DNA of 64,000 bases from CAYFZR01 sp964347835 [NCBI: uncultured archaeon] (GCA_964347835.1 CAYFZR010000065.1:1-64000), one strand, 5' to 3'. Positions 25,779 through 34,390 are shown, numbered from the stretch's first letter. Notes: a model not told the origin generated them from the sequence alone. Translations and numbers: made by a program.

Positions 25779-26018
25779 TTCTAGAAGGTGGTAATATTAT
25801 ACTTTATACTGAAATTATCTTATTCTAACCTATCACCCCCTCTCTACACCCCCATATAAAATTTAGAGTAGAGAACAAATATAGAGAAGAAAACGACTCA
25901 TTCGGTACCGTTAATAAAATAATTTTAGGTTAGTTATTATCTTTCTTTTGATCGAACTTTTTTTAAAAGTTCATTGCGGATGGAACGAGCCACATTCCAT
26001 AGCTAGCCACGTTCCATT
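25779..26018 (+). repeat. dispersed hairpin-ended element, copy 2
   Basis: About 240 nt. It starts TTCTAGAAGGTGGTAAT, has the TTTATACTGAAATTAT and CTATCACCCCC motifs shared with the other copies, then a block from CCATATAAAATTTAGAG to CGGTACCGTT shared with copy 3, and ends in hairpins 25981-25999 (TGGAACG/CATTCCA, loop AGCCA, one mismatch) and a rearranged second one (TAGCT-AGCCA-CGTTCCA). The hairpin end is 2 nt from the stop codon of the next gene. Confidence 0.8.
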
Positions 26019-26348
26019 TTAAATAATCAAGTAATTCTCTATTTTTTCAAATATTTCCTCTAATTCATTTAGATCTTCGTCTCCGTTTAGATGGAACTCG
26101 ATGGTAAGGTCGTTTGCTCTCTTATCGTAATGTTTTACGTCTGCTTTTCTTTTCATTTTGTTTTCAAAGAAAGATTTGAGCTTTAATGCTTCCTCACAAA
26201 AAGGCGTTATGGCCATAAATATGCCTTCAGGAGACACTGTCATGAAAAGAGATAATTCCTTGTTGTTGTATTTAAGATCAATAGAATATTGCACCATGTT
26301 GGGATAAGGTGATAGCCTCCTTATATCGATGATTTCGATTGTTTTCAT
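26019..26348 (-). CDS. small alpha/beta protein, unknown function
   Basis: 109 residues. An N-terminal beta-rich half (KTIEIIDIRRLS..NMVQYSIDLKYNNKELSLFMTVSPEG) is followed by helix-strand-helix with acidic C-terminus (GDEDLNELEEIFEKIENYLII). One Cys. Cytoplasmic, soluble. No family recognised. Its stop codon abuts the hairpin end of the dispersed repeat, which may serve as terminator. Confidence 0.65.
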   Translation of the reverse strand: MKTIEIIDIRRLSPYPNMVQYSIDLKYNNKELSLFMTVSPEGIFMAITPFCEEALKLKSFFENKMKRKADVKHYDKRANDLTIEFHLNGDEDLNELEEIFEKIENYLII

Positions 26349-26599
26349 ATATCCTACACCGTTAGTTCATAAGTAAATATTTTACATATACATTTTTGAC
26401 TTTTTATCAGCGAATTCGTTTCGTACAACGTTATTAAACTTTTTTTCAGTACTTTAAATACCACCGAAACTCTTATATTATTCAAAATAATATTTTTCAA
26501 GTAAATATTTAGACTTTAAAGCATAAAATTTGCTCAAAATTAAAAATAAACATATTTAATGATAAATCAAACTAAAATTAGATATATGGATGTTTGTAG

Positions 26600-27634
26600 A
26601 TGTCGACATCTCTTTATGCATATGTAAACGCTAGAATAAGGGCGATGAAATCTTACTTATTAAAAACAGCAGAAATGAAATCTTTATTAGAAGCCACTTC
26701 CGTTGAAGATGCTTTATCCTTCCTAAAGGGCACCTATTACGAAAAATATTTGACAGATATTGAGGCCCCTTCTTTATTATTGATAGAAGAGGCTTTAGTC
26801 AATTCTTTCACTAACGATTATGATAGGCTCATAAGATATCTGCATAAGCAACCAAGAGAATTTCTATCTGAAATGGGGAAAAAATTTGAAATCGATGCTA
26901 TTAAGACTATTGTTAGAATTAAAGCCGCCGATATAAAAGAAAAGTATCCAATCATCCCCTTTGGAAAGATAGACCATGTTTTAGTAGAATCTCTCATGGA
27001 GATAGAAATGCTCGAAGAGATGGAGGGCATACTAAAAGATTTGGAATACGCACCCATAATAAGAGACACTGTACCAAAATTTAGGGAGAAAGGAGATGCA
27101 TACCCCATTGAAACTGCTTTAGATTCTTATGTTTATAGCAAAATTACCAAATCAATGGAAAAATTATCGAATCAAGATAAAAAGATGGCCAAACAATTTA
27201 TCGGATTAGAAATAGATGGAAGAAATCTAATTAATGTTTTAAGATGTAGGGGTCTCGAGGAAGAGGAAATTTTTGATTATCTCATTCCTTACAGATATCA
27301 ACTATCAGATGTCTTGTTAAATGCGTGTTTTAGCGCAGAGAATATAGATATAATCCCATCAGAGCTTTCTTCCACGAAATACGCAGATATAGTATCGAAG
27401 GCAGTATCTAAATTTAAAGAAACTGGGTCCCTACATCCTTTTGAACTGGGTTTTAAAGAACTCATATTAGGTCTGAGTAAGAGTGTATTTTCTGGATACC
27501 CATTCCACATAGGCACAATTTTAGGCTATTTAAACTTAAAAGAGAATGAAATAAGGACTATATTGACAATACTTATCACTAAAGAAGTTAAACTGCCACC
27601 ATCAGAAGTTGAGAATTTGATTTTACTAACATAA
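26600..27634 (+). CDS. A-type ATP synthase subunit C (V-type subunit d/AC39 family)
   Basis: 344 residues, full length. Starts YAYVNARIRAMKSYLL, with the helical repeats of the C/d subunit that caps the rotor ring and connects it to the central stalk (IDGRNLINVLRCRG motif). In most archaea this gene sits inside the ATP synthase operon between subunits E and F; here none of the other subunits is nearby, so it is either detached or a paralogue. Next gene, a sugar epimerase, starts 13 nt later and is probably cotranscribed. Confidence 0.85.
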   Translation: MSTSLYAYVNARIRAMKSYLLKTAEMKSLLEATSVEDALSFLKGTYYEKYLTDIEAPSLLLIEEALVNSFTNDYDRLIRYLHKQPREFLSEMGKKFEIDAIKTIVRIKAADIKEKYPIIPFGKIDHVLVESLMEIEMLEEMEGILKDLEYAPIIRDTVPKFREKGDAYPIETALDSYVYSKITKSMEKLSNQDKKMAKQFIGLEIDGRNLINVLRCRGLEEEEIFDYLIPYRYQLSDVLLNACFSAENIDIIPSELSSTKYADIVSKAVSKFKETGSLHPFELGFKELILGLSKSVFSGYPFHIGTILGYLNLKENEIRTILTILITKEVKLPPSEVENLILLT

Positions 27635-27647
27635 GTATAGGGATCCT

Positions 27648-28568
27648 ATGAAAGAAAAAAATATCCTTGTAACAGGAGGTTGCGGATTTATAGGTTCTCA
27701 CATTGCTGAATACTTTTGCGAATCGAATTATGTTACTATTGTAGATAACCTCTCAGCAGGTAGTTTGGAGAACATAAAGAAATTTAAGGATAGAATTGTT
27801 TTTTTTAAGTCTGACTTGAACGATTTACCTAAATTAAACTTAGAAGATATAGATATAGTGTTTCATACCGCGGCGAGCGTATCTATAGAAAAATCTATCG
27901 AGGATCCTTTATTCGATGCTCAGACAAACATATTGGGTATCTTAAATACATTAGAAATGTGCAGAAAAAAGAATATAGAGAGATTTGTTTTTTCTTCCTC
28001 ATCATCTGTATACGGAGATCCAACATACCTTCCTGTAGACGAAAAACATCCCTTAAATCCTAAGTCTCCCTACGCGATAAGTAAAAAGACTGGAGAAGAT
28101 TACTGTAAAATTTACAACGATTTGTATGGATTGAAAACTGTTTCTTTAAGATATTTCAATGTTTTTGGACCTAGACAGAGAGCAAGCGACCCTTATTCCG
28201 GAGTAATACCTATATTCTTGAATAAAATTAGGGAGCAAAAAACGCTTCCCATATATGGAGATGGAAATCAAACCAGAGATTTCATTCATGTTAAAGACGT
28301 TGTAAGAGCGAACATACTTGCTAGCAAATCAAAAGAGGCCACAGGAAATAAAATAAACATCGGGACAGGAAAAGAAACAAGTGTAAACCAACTTGTAAAA
28401 TTATTACGAGATATATCTGGAAAAGAGTTGTCTGTGGAATTTCATCCACCGAGAGAAGGTGACATAAGAAAGAGCGTCGCTGACGTTTCTTTAGCGAAAA
28501 AAGTTCTTAAATTTGATGTCCTTACAACGTTAAAAGAAGGGTTGACAGATTTGTGGAAAAAAATATAA
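27648..28568 (+). CDS. NAD-dependent epimerase/dehydratase (UDP-glucose 4-epimerase-like)
   Basis: 306 residues, extended short-chain dehydrogenase fold. NAD-binding VTGGCGFIGSHIAE, the catalytic Ser region FSSSSSVYGDP, YAISKKTGE with the YxxxK pair, RYFNVFGPRQ, and GDGNQTRDFIHVKDVV. Most similar in motif pattern to UDP-glucose/UDP-N-acetylglucosamine 4-epimerases; dTDP-glucose dehydratase is less likely. Provides nucleotide sugars for glycans. ATG start after a short spacer with weak ribosome site. Confidence 0.9.
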   Translation: MKEKNILVTGGCGFIGSHIAEYFCESNYVTIVDNLSAGSLENIKKFKDRIVFFKSDLNDLPKLNLEDIDIVFHTAASVSIEKSIEDPLFDAQTNILGILNTLEMCRKKNIERFVFSSSSSVYGDPTYLPVDEKHPLNPKSPYAISKKTGEDYCKIYNDLYGLKTVSLRYFNVFGPRQRASDPYSGVIPIFLNKIREQKTLPIYGDGNQTRDFIHVKDVVRANILASKSKEATGNKINIGTGKETSVNQLVKLLRDISGKELSVEFHPPREGDIRKSVADVSLAKKVLKFDVLTTLKEGLTDLWKKI

Positions 28569-28612
28569 AAGAATAAAAAATGATATATATTTGTTCAAAC
28601 AGATTGTCAGAC

Positions 28613-29308
28613 ATGAAAAAAGCGATTATAATCTCATTGGTCCTTTTGGCTTGTATTGGTTCTGTAAATTCTGCAGAAATCGACTCTCTCTTCGTATCAA
28701 ACAATGTTGTTTACATCTTATCTGATGATACCTTAACTGCTTTAAGCGAAGATGGTATACTCCTCTGGAAAACTAGGGCTAAAAACATACTTACAAGAGC
28801 GAATGGAGTGTTGTATGTTGTTTCAGATGGTTATCTTAAAGCCTTAGATCAGTACTCTGGAGAGGAGATATGGAAACTAAATATAGTTCCCTCTTACCTC
28901 AGATACTCCAACAACTTACTCTATGCATACAATGGAGAAAAACTCAAAGTTCTGGACAAGAGAGGTTTGAGTATGTGGGAGACGGATGCTAGTTCTGAAC
29001 CATTATTTTCCTCCGGAATTATATACTTAAGATCTAATGGCGAAATTTTAGCCTTAAATCAATATACAGGGGAAATATACTGGAGTTTTAAGGATACGGG
29101 TTATCCTCTCTTCGTATCAAATAATGTTGTTTACATCTTATCTGATGATACTTTAACTGCTTTAAGCGAAGATGGTATACTCCTCTGGAAAACTAGGGCT
29201 AAAAACATACTTACAAGAGCGAATGGAGTTTTGTATGTTGTTTCAAATGGGTATCTTAAAGCCTTAGATCAATACTCTGGAGAGGAGATATGGGAAATTC
29301 TCGTTTAG
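28613..29308 (+). CDS. exported PQQ-type beta-propeller protein, short
   Basis: 231 residues from ATG 28613, where a signal peptide begins (MKKAIIISLVLLACIGSVNS); a TATA-like run (ATATATAT, ~28583-28590) about 26 nt upstream fits a leaderless start. The rest is PQQ-like blades with LKALDQYSGEEIWKL and GEILALNQYTGEIYWSF. About five blades are present, fewer than the seven or eight of a closed propeller. A 187-nt block is repeated in frame, and the second copy runs straight into the stop codon, so the gene may be truncated or recently rearranged. Confidence 0.78.
   Translation: MKKAIIISLVLLACIGSVNSAEIDSLFVSNNVVYILSDDTLTALSEDGILLWKTRAKNILTRANGVLYVVSDGYLKALDQYSGEEIWKLNIVPSYLRYSNNLLYAYNGEKLKVLDKRGLSMWETDASSEPLFSSGIIYLRSNGEILALNQYTGEIYWSFKDTGYPLFVSNNVVYILSDDTLTALSEDGILLWKTRAKNILTRANGVLYVVSNGYLKALDQYSGEEIWEILV
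28687..29293 (+). repeat. in-frame internal duplication (187 nt, period 420)
   Basis: 28687-28873 and 29107-29293 are identical except for a handful of bases and lie 420 nt (140 codons) apart. Such nucleotide-level identity shows recent duplication or gene conversion within the propeller gene. Confidence 0.85.
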
Positions 29309-29398
29309 TCCCTATTTATTTCTTTTTGAGATGGAAAATTACCTAGTATTTATTTTATATTCGAAAAACGATCTTGTATCAAAGTAAAGATAATAAAA

Positions 29399-29644
29399 TT
29401 ACGTTAAGATATCCATCGATTCGTAATCGTCAATGTCTTCGTAAAGCAATATCCTTGTTATATACGCGCGAAGTTCTTCCATTCTATGCAAAATAAATTG
29501 TACGTCTTCATGATCTCTATCCTTGACCTTTGGACTGCTGAGTATACTGATGAGAAAATTATGGCATTCCATGAGATTATTTTCTAACTCAAGCAATTTA
29601 TTCAAGGTTTCGATGTACTTTAATTTATATTCCATATACTCCAC
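29399..29644 (-). CDS. small helical protein, unknown function
   Basis: 81 residues, charged and helical throughout (EYMEYKLKYIETLNKLLELE; a single Cys), acidic C-terminus. No membrane segment. The N-terminal MEYMEY offers two alternative start codons. Unrecognised; possibly a partner of the regulator upstream on the same strand, but 160 nt separate them. Confidence 0.55.
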   Translation of the reverse strand: MEYMEYKLKYIETLNKLLELENNLMECHNFLISILSSPKVKDRDHEDVQFILHRMEELRAYITRILLYEDIDDYESMDILT

Positions 29645-29805
29645 ACCCTTCGTAACTATTTATTGATTGTTTAAAGTGTTAATATATAACATTCTCGATT
29701 CTGAAATCTTTATGTACCCGTCTTCTATTGTGAGACGAGTGCTCATACGCGCAAAAATTAATAAAAAAGTAATAAAAAAAAGATTAAAAGAGATTTAAGA
29801 CGTAA

Positions 29806-30315
29806 TTATTGGCCTTCATCCTTACTTTTAGTATCCTCTTTTACAATCTTTATCCTTACTGGTATTCTGGGATGCTTTATCTCTCCTTCTTCATCCAGGT
29901 ATCTGTCTAGGTCTACTAACTTGTTTAATTTTTGTTCAATGTTTCCTACCGTCTTTTTCATGAGCTCCACTGGAGGGATCGCCTCATAAATATATGGCTT
30001 TTTGCCTACTTTTTCTGTTTCCGCCTTTTCTCTCCTGACAACTCCCATATCATGAAGGTCAACCAATGCTTCTCTTACGCTGCTCGGATACAAGATGGTA
30101 CCTTTCGCAATCTCCTGAGAAGTCGCCTTTCCAAATTTTCTAAGATATAAGTATATCTTAGCCTTGGTCTCTGTATTCAGGAAAAAAACCAATAGGTCAA
30201 CAAAAGGCTTATCTATGTTGTCCAATCCATGTTTAAATCTCTCTTTACGTTCTTCTAACTTCAAACCTTCCTTTATTTTCTCCTTGTCAACTTCAATTTT
30301 AACTTTCGTTTTCAT
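29806..30315 (-). CDS. winged-helix transcriptional regulator (TrmB/ArsR-like)
   Basis: 169 residues from ATG 30315, which has a GGGG-type ribosome site (TAAAGGGGTAAGT); a longer start at 30351 would run through the operator. A winged helix occupies ~40-125: TETKAKIYLYLRKFGKATSQ, EIAKGTILYPSSVREALVDL (recognition helix), GVVRREK (wing). The C-terminus is a coiled coil suited to dimerisation, then a Lys/Glu tail. Palindromic sites lie in its own upstream region, so it is likely autoregulated and also controls the divergent gene at 30421. No ligand domain is evident. Confidence 0.8.
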   Translation of the reverse strand: MKTKVKIEVDKEKIKEGLKLEERKERFKHGLDNIDKPFVDLLVFFLNTETKAKIYLYLRKFGKATSQEIAKGTILYPSSVREALVDLHDMGVVRREKAETEKVGKKPYIYEAIPPVELMKKTVGNIEQKLNKLVDLDRYLDEEGEIKHPRIPVRIKIVKEDTKSKDEGQ

Positions 30316-30330
30316 ACTTACCCCTTTATA

Positions 30331-30403
30331 TTGTCCTTTTCTATAGGACAAAATATATATACTCCTTAATAAATCTTCCTATTATGCCCTATTAAATAGG
30401 ACA
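30331..30403. promoter_or_regulatory. two palindromic operator candidates, half-site ATAGGACA
   Basis: 30331-30351 reads TTGTCCT-7 nt-AGGACAA; 30385-30403 reads TGCCCTAT-TAA-ATAGGACA. Both share the half-site ATAGGACA and occupy the divergent control region, between the TATA-like run 30351-30362 and the regulator start, and just before the 30421 gene. Confidence 0.6.
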
Positions 30404-30420
30404 AATTAGGAGGTAAGATA

Positions 30421-30612
30421 TTGAAAAATACGTTTAAGTATAAGATAATCTTGCTCCTTGTATCGACTCTCATAGCTGCTTTACTAATAGAATTAGAGTT
30501 ATTTAAGTTAATACTCTATGCTATATTGATTTATGTAATATTCATCTGGCTTAATGGTCAAATTTTTAAATATAAAAGTAAAAATTGGTTTTTTGTTTCA
30601 AGAAAACCATAA
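30421..30612 (+). CDS. small membrane protein divergent from the regulator
   Basis: 63 residues, TTG start with ribosome site TTAGGAGG. Two hydrophobic segments (YKIILLLVSTLIAALLIELELF and ILYAILIYVIFIWL) and a basic aromatic tail. Operator-like palindromes of the neighbouring regulator lie just upstream, so it is the likely target. Function unknown. Confidence 0.6.
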   Translation: MKNTFKYKIILLLVSTLIAALLIELELFKLILYAILIYVIFIWLNGQIFKYKSKNWFFVSRKP

Positions 30613-30780
30613 ATACATGTATTGGTCTTGATTTTCATAATGTCTTTTTGGAGTTGGCTATTGTTTAATTATGTTATCAGATAACTATATGCCTAATTAT
30701 AATAGATTTGGAACTAATTTGGGACAAAAAAGGTCTAATTCTGGAAAATTTATTTCAACAGGTACATTTATGGTAACTTA

Positions 30781-30891
30781 GGGGGCTGGGAAAAAATCTG
30801 GACTCCTACCTTTTCCCCTCAGGTGAAATACAAGACCCCTTTCCCCCTAAAATCCGCCATTTCGCCACCAATTCCGTCCCCAGCTCCCCAT
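30781..30891. ncRNA. candidate structured RNA or repeat, GC-rich island
   Basis: 111 nt far richer in G and C than its surroundings, closed by complementary ends (GGGGGCTGGG at 30781 with CCCAGCTCCCC at ~30880-30890, one bulge). Inside are CTTTTCCCCTC and CCCCTTTCCCCC runs that could pair with G-rich parts only on the opposite strand. Strand is undecided: the minus strand is followed by TTTTTTCCC inside the closing stem. An 78-codon frame across it on the minus strand looks fortuitous. No RNA family recognised. Confidence 0.35.
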
Positions 30892-30926
30892 AAATTATGA
30901 AATTGGAATAGAGAGAGTGATTATAG

Positions 30927-31169
30927 GTGACAAATACTGAGAGAAAAGAAATAAAACCCCAAAAGGTTGAAAAAACATGTTCAACAAATTTCTGTCCACT
31001 CAGCAGGAAAGATTCATTGTTTATTATTATTGCTGGATTCATTTTGATTTTTATTGATAATCCTTATACAAGGTTTGTGGGATTTTTCCTTTTAGTAAGT
31101 GCATATATTCTGCCCTTAATAAAGCATTATATAAAATCCCGAAAACCACAAATTTACGACTCTGTATAG
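30927..31169 (+). CDS. small membrane protein with Cys pair
   Basis: 80 residues, GTG start. A polar N-terminus with C-x4-C (TCSTNFCPLS), then two membrane helices (SLFIIIAGFILIFI and FVGFFLLVSAYILPLI) and a basic tail. Unrecognised. Convergent with the DJ-1-like gene, 14 nt apart. Confidence 0.5.
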   Translation: MTNTERKEIKPQKVEKTCSTNFCPLSRKDSLFIIIAGFILIFIDNPYTRFVGFFLLVSAYILPLIKHYIKSRKPQIYDSV

Positions 31170-31183
31170 TGATGAATTTTATT

Positions 31184-31726
31184 TCATTCGTACATAAATC
31201 CTTCTTCTGGATACTTTAAAGCGTTAATGATCTCTCTACAGAAATCTGGGAGATCGTTAGGCTTTCGAGAGGTAATCAGGTTACCATCAACTACCACAGG
31301 TTTATCCAAATATTCAGCGCCCGCATTCACGACATCATCTTTTATCGCGATAAAGCAAGTAGCTTTTTTGCCTTTCAAAACTCCCGCAGAGACTAGAACG
31401 GAAGGACCGTGGCAGATGGCAGCAACTACTTTTCCAGAATCATTCATTTCTTTCACAAAATTAACAAGTTCAGGATATCTTCTCATGCGATCCGGTGCCC
31501 AACCTCCAGGGATAACCACTGCATCAAAATCCTTTGACTCAAAGTCTTTTATTTTTCCGTCAACAGTTACTGGATATCCGTGCTTGCTGTAATAGACTTC
31601 TTCTCCAACTCCAACTACTGTAACCTCCGCTCCAGCCTCAATAAGTCTTAATTTAGGATACCAGAGTTCTAAATCTTCGTAGTCATTTTCTGCCAACAAT
31701 ATAACTCGTCTCTTTGAAAGCTCCAT
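31184..31726 (-). CDS. DJ-1/PfpI family protein
   Basis: 180 residues. Core motifs: VVIPGGWAPDRMRRY, the nucleophile elbow AAICHGPSVLVSAG (Cys of ICHGP), and TSRKPNDLPDF near the end, as in PfpI-type enzymes. Members are annotated as cysteine proteases, chaperone-like deglycases or glyoxalases; the PfpI/YhbO group protects against methylglyoxal damage, though this is debated. Cytoplasmic. First of a run of minus-strand genes. Confidence 0.88.
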   Translation of the reverse strand: MELSKRRVILLAENDYEDLELWYPKLRLIEAGAEVTVVGVGEEVYYSKHGYPVTVDGKIKDFESKDFDAVVIPGGWAPDRMRRYPELVNFVKEMNDSGKVVAAICHGPSVLVSAGVLKGKKATCFIAIKDDVVNAGAEYLDKPVVVDGNLITSRKPNDLPDFCREIINALKYPEEGFMYE

Positions 31727-31813
31727 TTTGATTTCCCAAAAATTTTGGGAATAAACACTATAAATATTTTACACAATTCGATTTTAATTGGATACAAGTT
31801 ACGAAGCGAAGAG

Positions 31814-31987
31814 CTAACCTAACTTTAAATTCCAATTTATCTTGAAGCGCTGCCCGCACTGGGGACAGATTAACACTATCTCGTAATAATCTTCCCTTTT
31901 AATGAAGGAGACGTGAAAACCCTTGTCGTAACCGCAGGAATCGCAGGTATGGAACTCTTTTTCAATCTTTTTCTCTCTGATGTCCAT
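31814..31987 (-). CDS. 57-residue zinc-ribbon protein
   Basis: 57 residues beginning MDIREKKIEKEFHTCDSCGYD. Two C-x2-C knuckles (CDSC at 15-18 and CPQC at about 42-45) with aromatic and basic residues between them give a classical zinc ribbon. The start ATG 31987 lies 10 nt after the stop of the bactofilin-like gene, so it is the second gene of that unit. Probably nucleic-acid- or protein-binding; no closer family seen. Confidence 0.75.
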   Translation of the reverse strand: MDIREKKIEKEFHTCDSCGYDKGFHVSFIKREDYYEIVLICPQCGQRFKINWNLKLG

Positions 31988-31997
31988 GTCTCAATCC

Positions 31998-33143
31998 TCA
32001 AGAGGACTTCCTTCCTCTAAATTCCATATACAAACTGTAATTGGTTATTAAAATAGCCCCCAGTCCAAAGATAATGGCAAAAAAGCTGATTATGCCTCCC
32101 AAATAAGGAATCCAAGTAACGAATAACAGTATGAAAAGCCCTAGTAAAAGTCCCCAGTACTGAGACGGGGTCTTCTCTTTGTAAAGCCGTTTAAGTGTCT
32201 CGTTTCCGATTAACAACCCTACGTAGATCTTACTGATGTAAAGAGTTATTATATAAAGTGCAAGAACTATCAAGGCCACAGGAATACCTACGATTGTTAT
32301 CATAAGTATGAAGCTTGTTATAGGAATAATAAACAAAGCTATAAAACCTACGATGCCGGTTTTCAATGGAGAAGTTAAAATCGTATTCGTTATATTGGAT
32401 GAAACATCAGGAACGAAATAGATTAAAAGCGCCCCTAAAATCAATAACCATGTAAGCCCCAGTAATTTACCTAAGATTGTGCCTCCAATTCCTTTCTTCG
32501 GTTTTGCTGGTTTTTCTACAATTGTTGGTATAATTTTTCCATGAACGACAGCGCCTTCTTGAATAACTACCTCTTTTTGGCTTTTATATTTCAAGTTTCC
32601 CCCAATATCTGCAGAAGAAGAAAGAGTCAGACTATCACATTCCAAGGAAACGTCTCTTCCCACTTTTCCATTTAATCGAAATTCTTCTCCACCACCTCTC
32701 AAGTCTCTTCCAACATCTCCGTTTATAACAATTTTACCTCCACCTACTATCAGGTCTCTACCAGTTTTTCCATTGATCTCCAAAGTTCCTCCGGCCAAGA
32801 AAGAATCGCCAATTACATCGGAACCAATCCTTACGTTGCCTCCCGCTGCTTTTAAATTATCTTTGACCGGGCTTTCAACGATAACAGTCCCTCCAAAAGC
32901 GAAGAGACTTCCGGACACATTGCCGTTTTGAATTATGGTTCCCGCAAATGCATAAACATCGCCATCCACGGTTCCTTCAATTGTGACGTATCCTCCAAAG
33001 AGATAGACATCATCTTCTATTGTCTGATCTTTGGCTATAGTAACAGTTTCTTCGGAAATAAACTCAGCGGCCGTAGATAATGATATTAAGATAAATATCG
33101 AAAAAATTGAGAATAATAGCAATTTATTTTTTAGTCTCATCAT
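31998..33143 (-). CDS. bactofilin-like exported repeat protein with membrane domain
   Basis: 381 residues. Signal peptide (LLLFSIFSIFILISLSTAA), then ~180 residues of short glycine-rich beta-helix repeats (DVYAFAGTIIQNGNVSGSLF; DLIVGGGKIVINGDVGRDL), as in polymer-forming bactofilin-type proteins. After a Pro/Lys linker come about four membrane helices (~225-370) and a basic tail. The repeat part would lie outside the membrane, unlike cytoplasmic bactofilins, and could form an envelope-associated scaffold. Two Met codons at the start are alternatives. Confidence 0.82.
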   Translation of the reverse strand: MMRLKNKLLLFSIFSIFILISLSTAAEFISEETVTIAKDQTIEDDVYLFGGYVTIEGTVDGDVYAFAGTIIQNGNVSGSLFAFGGTVIVESPVKDNLKAAGGNVRIGSDVIGDSFLAGGTLEINGKTGRDLIVGGGKIVINGDVGRDLRGGGEEFRLNGKVGRDVSLECDSLTLSSSADIGGNLKYKSQKEVVIQEGAVVHGKIIPTIVEKPAKPKKGIGGTILGKLLGLTWLLILGALLIYFVPDVSSNITNTILTSPLKTGIVGFIALFIIPITSFILMITIVGIPVALIVLALYIITLYISKIYVGLLIGNETLKRLYKEKTPSQYWGLLLGLFILLFVTWIPYLGGIISFFAIIFGLGAILITNYSLYMEFRGRKSS

Positions 33144-33211
33144 ATTTCACCATTTTTACTGACGATTCTAATTATCCATATATATTTTTTGGACGGGTCA
33201 AAAAAAATAAC

Positions 33212-33610
33212 TTAAAAAGTAATAATTGGGATGTCTAATGTAGAACTTATTTTTTCTACAATCATCTTTCTTTTCTTTGATATTATTATTGCGTCGACTT
33301 TTCTTTGACTCAGATATTTCATAACAGCCTGAACGTACATTAATGGATTTAATAGGTTGCATTCTCGAATTACACAACCTACAACGTTACGGAAATCCAA
33401 TACAACGTCCTCAAATGCCCTAAAAATGTCTAAAGATACTGGATCCTTTCCTCCATGAAGAATGAGTATGTCTAGAAGTTCTCCTTCCACGATCATCTCG
33501 TATATCTCATCAAAGACGTCAATCCCCTGTACAGAATCAATTATGCATAGATACCTTCCCTTCATCTGAGGATGAAGCAGATTTTCCTCAATTCTCTCCA
33601 CCGATATCAT
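33212..33610 (-). CDS. small alpha/beta protein, weakly USP-like
   Basis: 132 residues, alternating strands and helices (YLCIIDSVQGIDV, LDILILHGG, VVGCVI, DAIIISKKRKMIVEKISSTLDIPIITF). The end resembles the last strand-helix-strand of universal stress proteins, but the nucleotide-binding glycine motif is absent. Cytoplasmic. Function unknown. Confidence 0.6.
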   Translation of the reverse strand: MISVERIEENLLHPQMKGRYLCIIDSVQGIDVFDEIYEMIVEGELLDILILHGGKDPVSLDIFRAFEDVVLDFRNVVGCVIRECNLLNPLMYVQAVMKYLSQRKVDAIIISKKRKMIVEKISSTLDIPIITF

Positions 33611-33844
33611 ACAAGTAATACTATGCGATTCGAAGAATTTAAAATTTTAGTAAACAGATATGGGGTATAATTCCCAAAAATAGTATTCAAAAGAAGTTAA
33701 ATACAATATGAACAAATATGTAACAAAATTTACAAAATTGATCGGGTAAATAAGTTTCCTCAAAATTGTACAATTTTTCATCAAATTTTATCTCTTCTAG
33801 AACTGCGAATAGAGCGATTCAAGAGGCTTAGTCCAACTATTTTT

Positions 33845-34279
33845 TTATTTAAAAAATTCTGGGTAAATATTTATTCTTATCTCCATTGGCATCTCTTCCT
33901 TTAATAACTCAATGATTCTCCTATCGATGTCGCAGGCCGCTTTATTCGACTCTATCATCAGAGTTCTTCCGCACGTAAATTTACTTCTCCTTACAACCAT
34001 AGAATTTTTATCAGAGTAGGTTAGGTTTTGATGTCCTCTGCCCCCAACAACTTCAAAATAGTCCCCTACATGCAGTATTAACTCTATTCTTGTGTTACTC
34101 GATTTTACAACTTCTTTTATTTCTTCGCTGAACTCATTTAAAGCATGACTGGCCCTAAGGGCGATTATACAATCTGCTTTCTTTGTCATGTTTTTGTCCT
34201 TTGTTATTTCAAATGTAGAGCGATGATTAGCCGTTATGTTTTTATGGCCGATCGCATAGATTTTTAGTTGATGCTTCAT
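33845..34279 (-). CDS. DUF371 archaeal conserved protein
   Basis: 144 residues. The beginning IYAIGHKNITANHRSTFEITKDKNMTKKADCII matches the DUF371 pattern (GH-NITA-H-TTFEITKD...LT..GDCII), with a later conserved GRGHQNLTY and two Cys (TCGRTLMI, AACDID). Widely conserved in archaea, function unknown; the invariant polar residues suggest an enzyme or RNA-related role. Divergent from the zinc-finger gene at 34391. Confidence 0.85.
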   Translation of the reverse strand: MKHQLKIYAIGHKNITANHRSTFEITKDKNMTKKADCIIALRASHALNEFSEEIKEVVKSSNTRIELILHVGDYFEVVGGRGHQNLTYSDKNSMVVRRSKFTCGRTLMIESNKAACDIDRRIIELLKEEMPMEIRINIYPEFFK

Positions 34280-34390
34280 TTTCCACTTTCCTCATCTTTC
34301 CTATTTTAAAAGTGGTTATTTTAGAGGATAGTTATTTTATAAGTAAGACGTTTATACCGGGATTGTATAAATTTATCATGGCGTGATAAG

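Noticed and set aside
30806-31042. 78-codon minus-strand frame across the GC-rich island
   Set aside because: No ribosome site or family resemblance; it overlaps the 30927 gene and its composition reflects the C-rich DNA.
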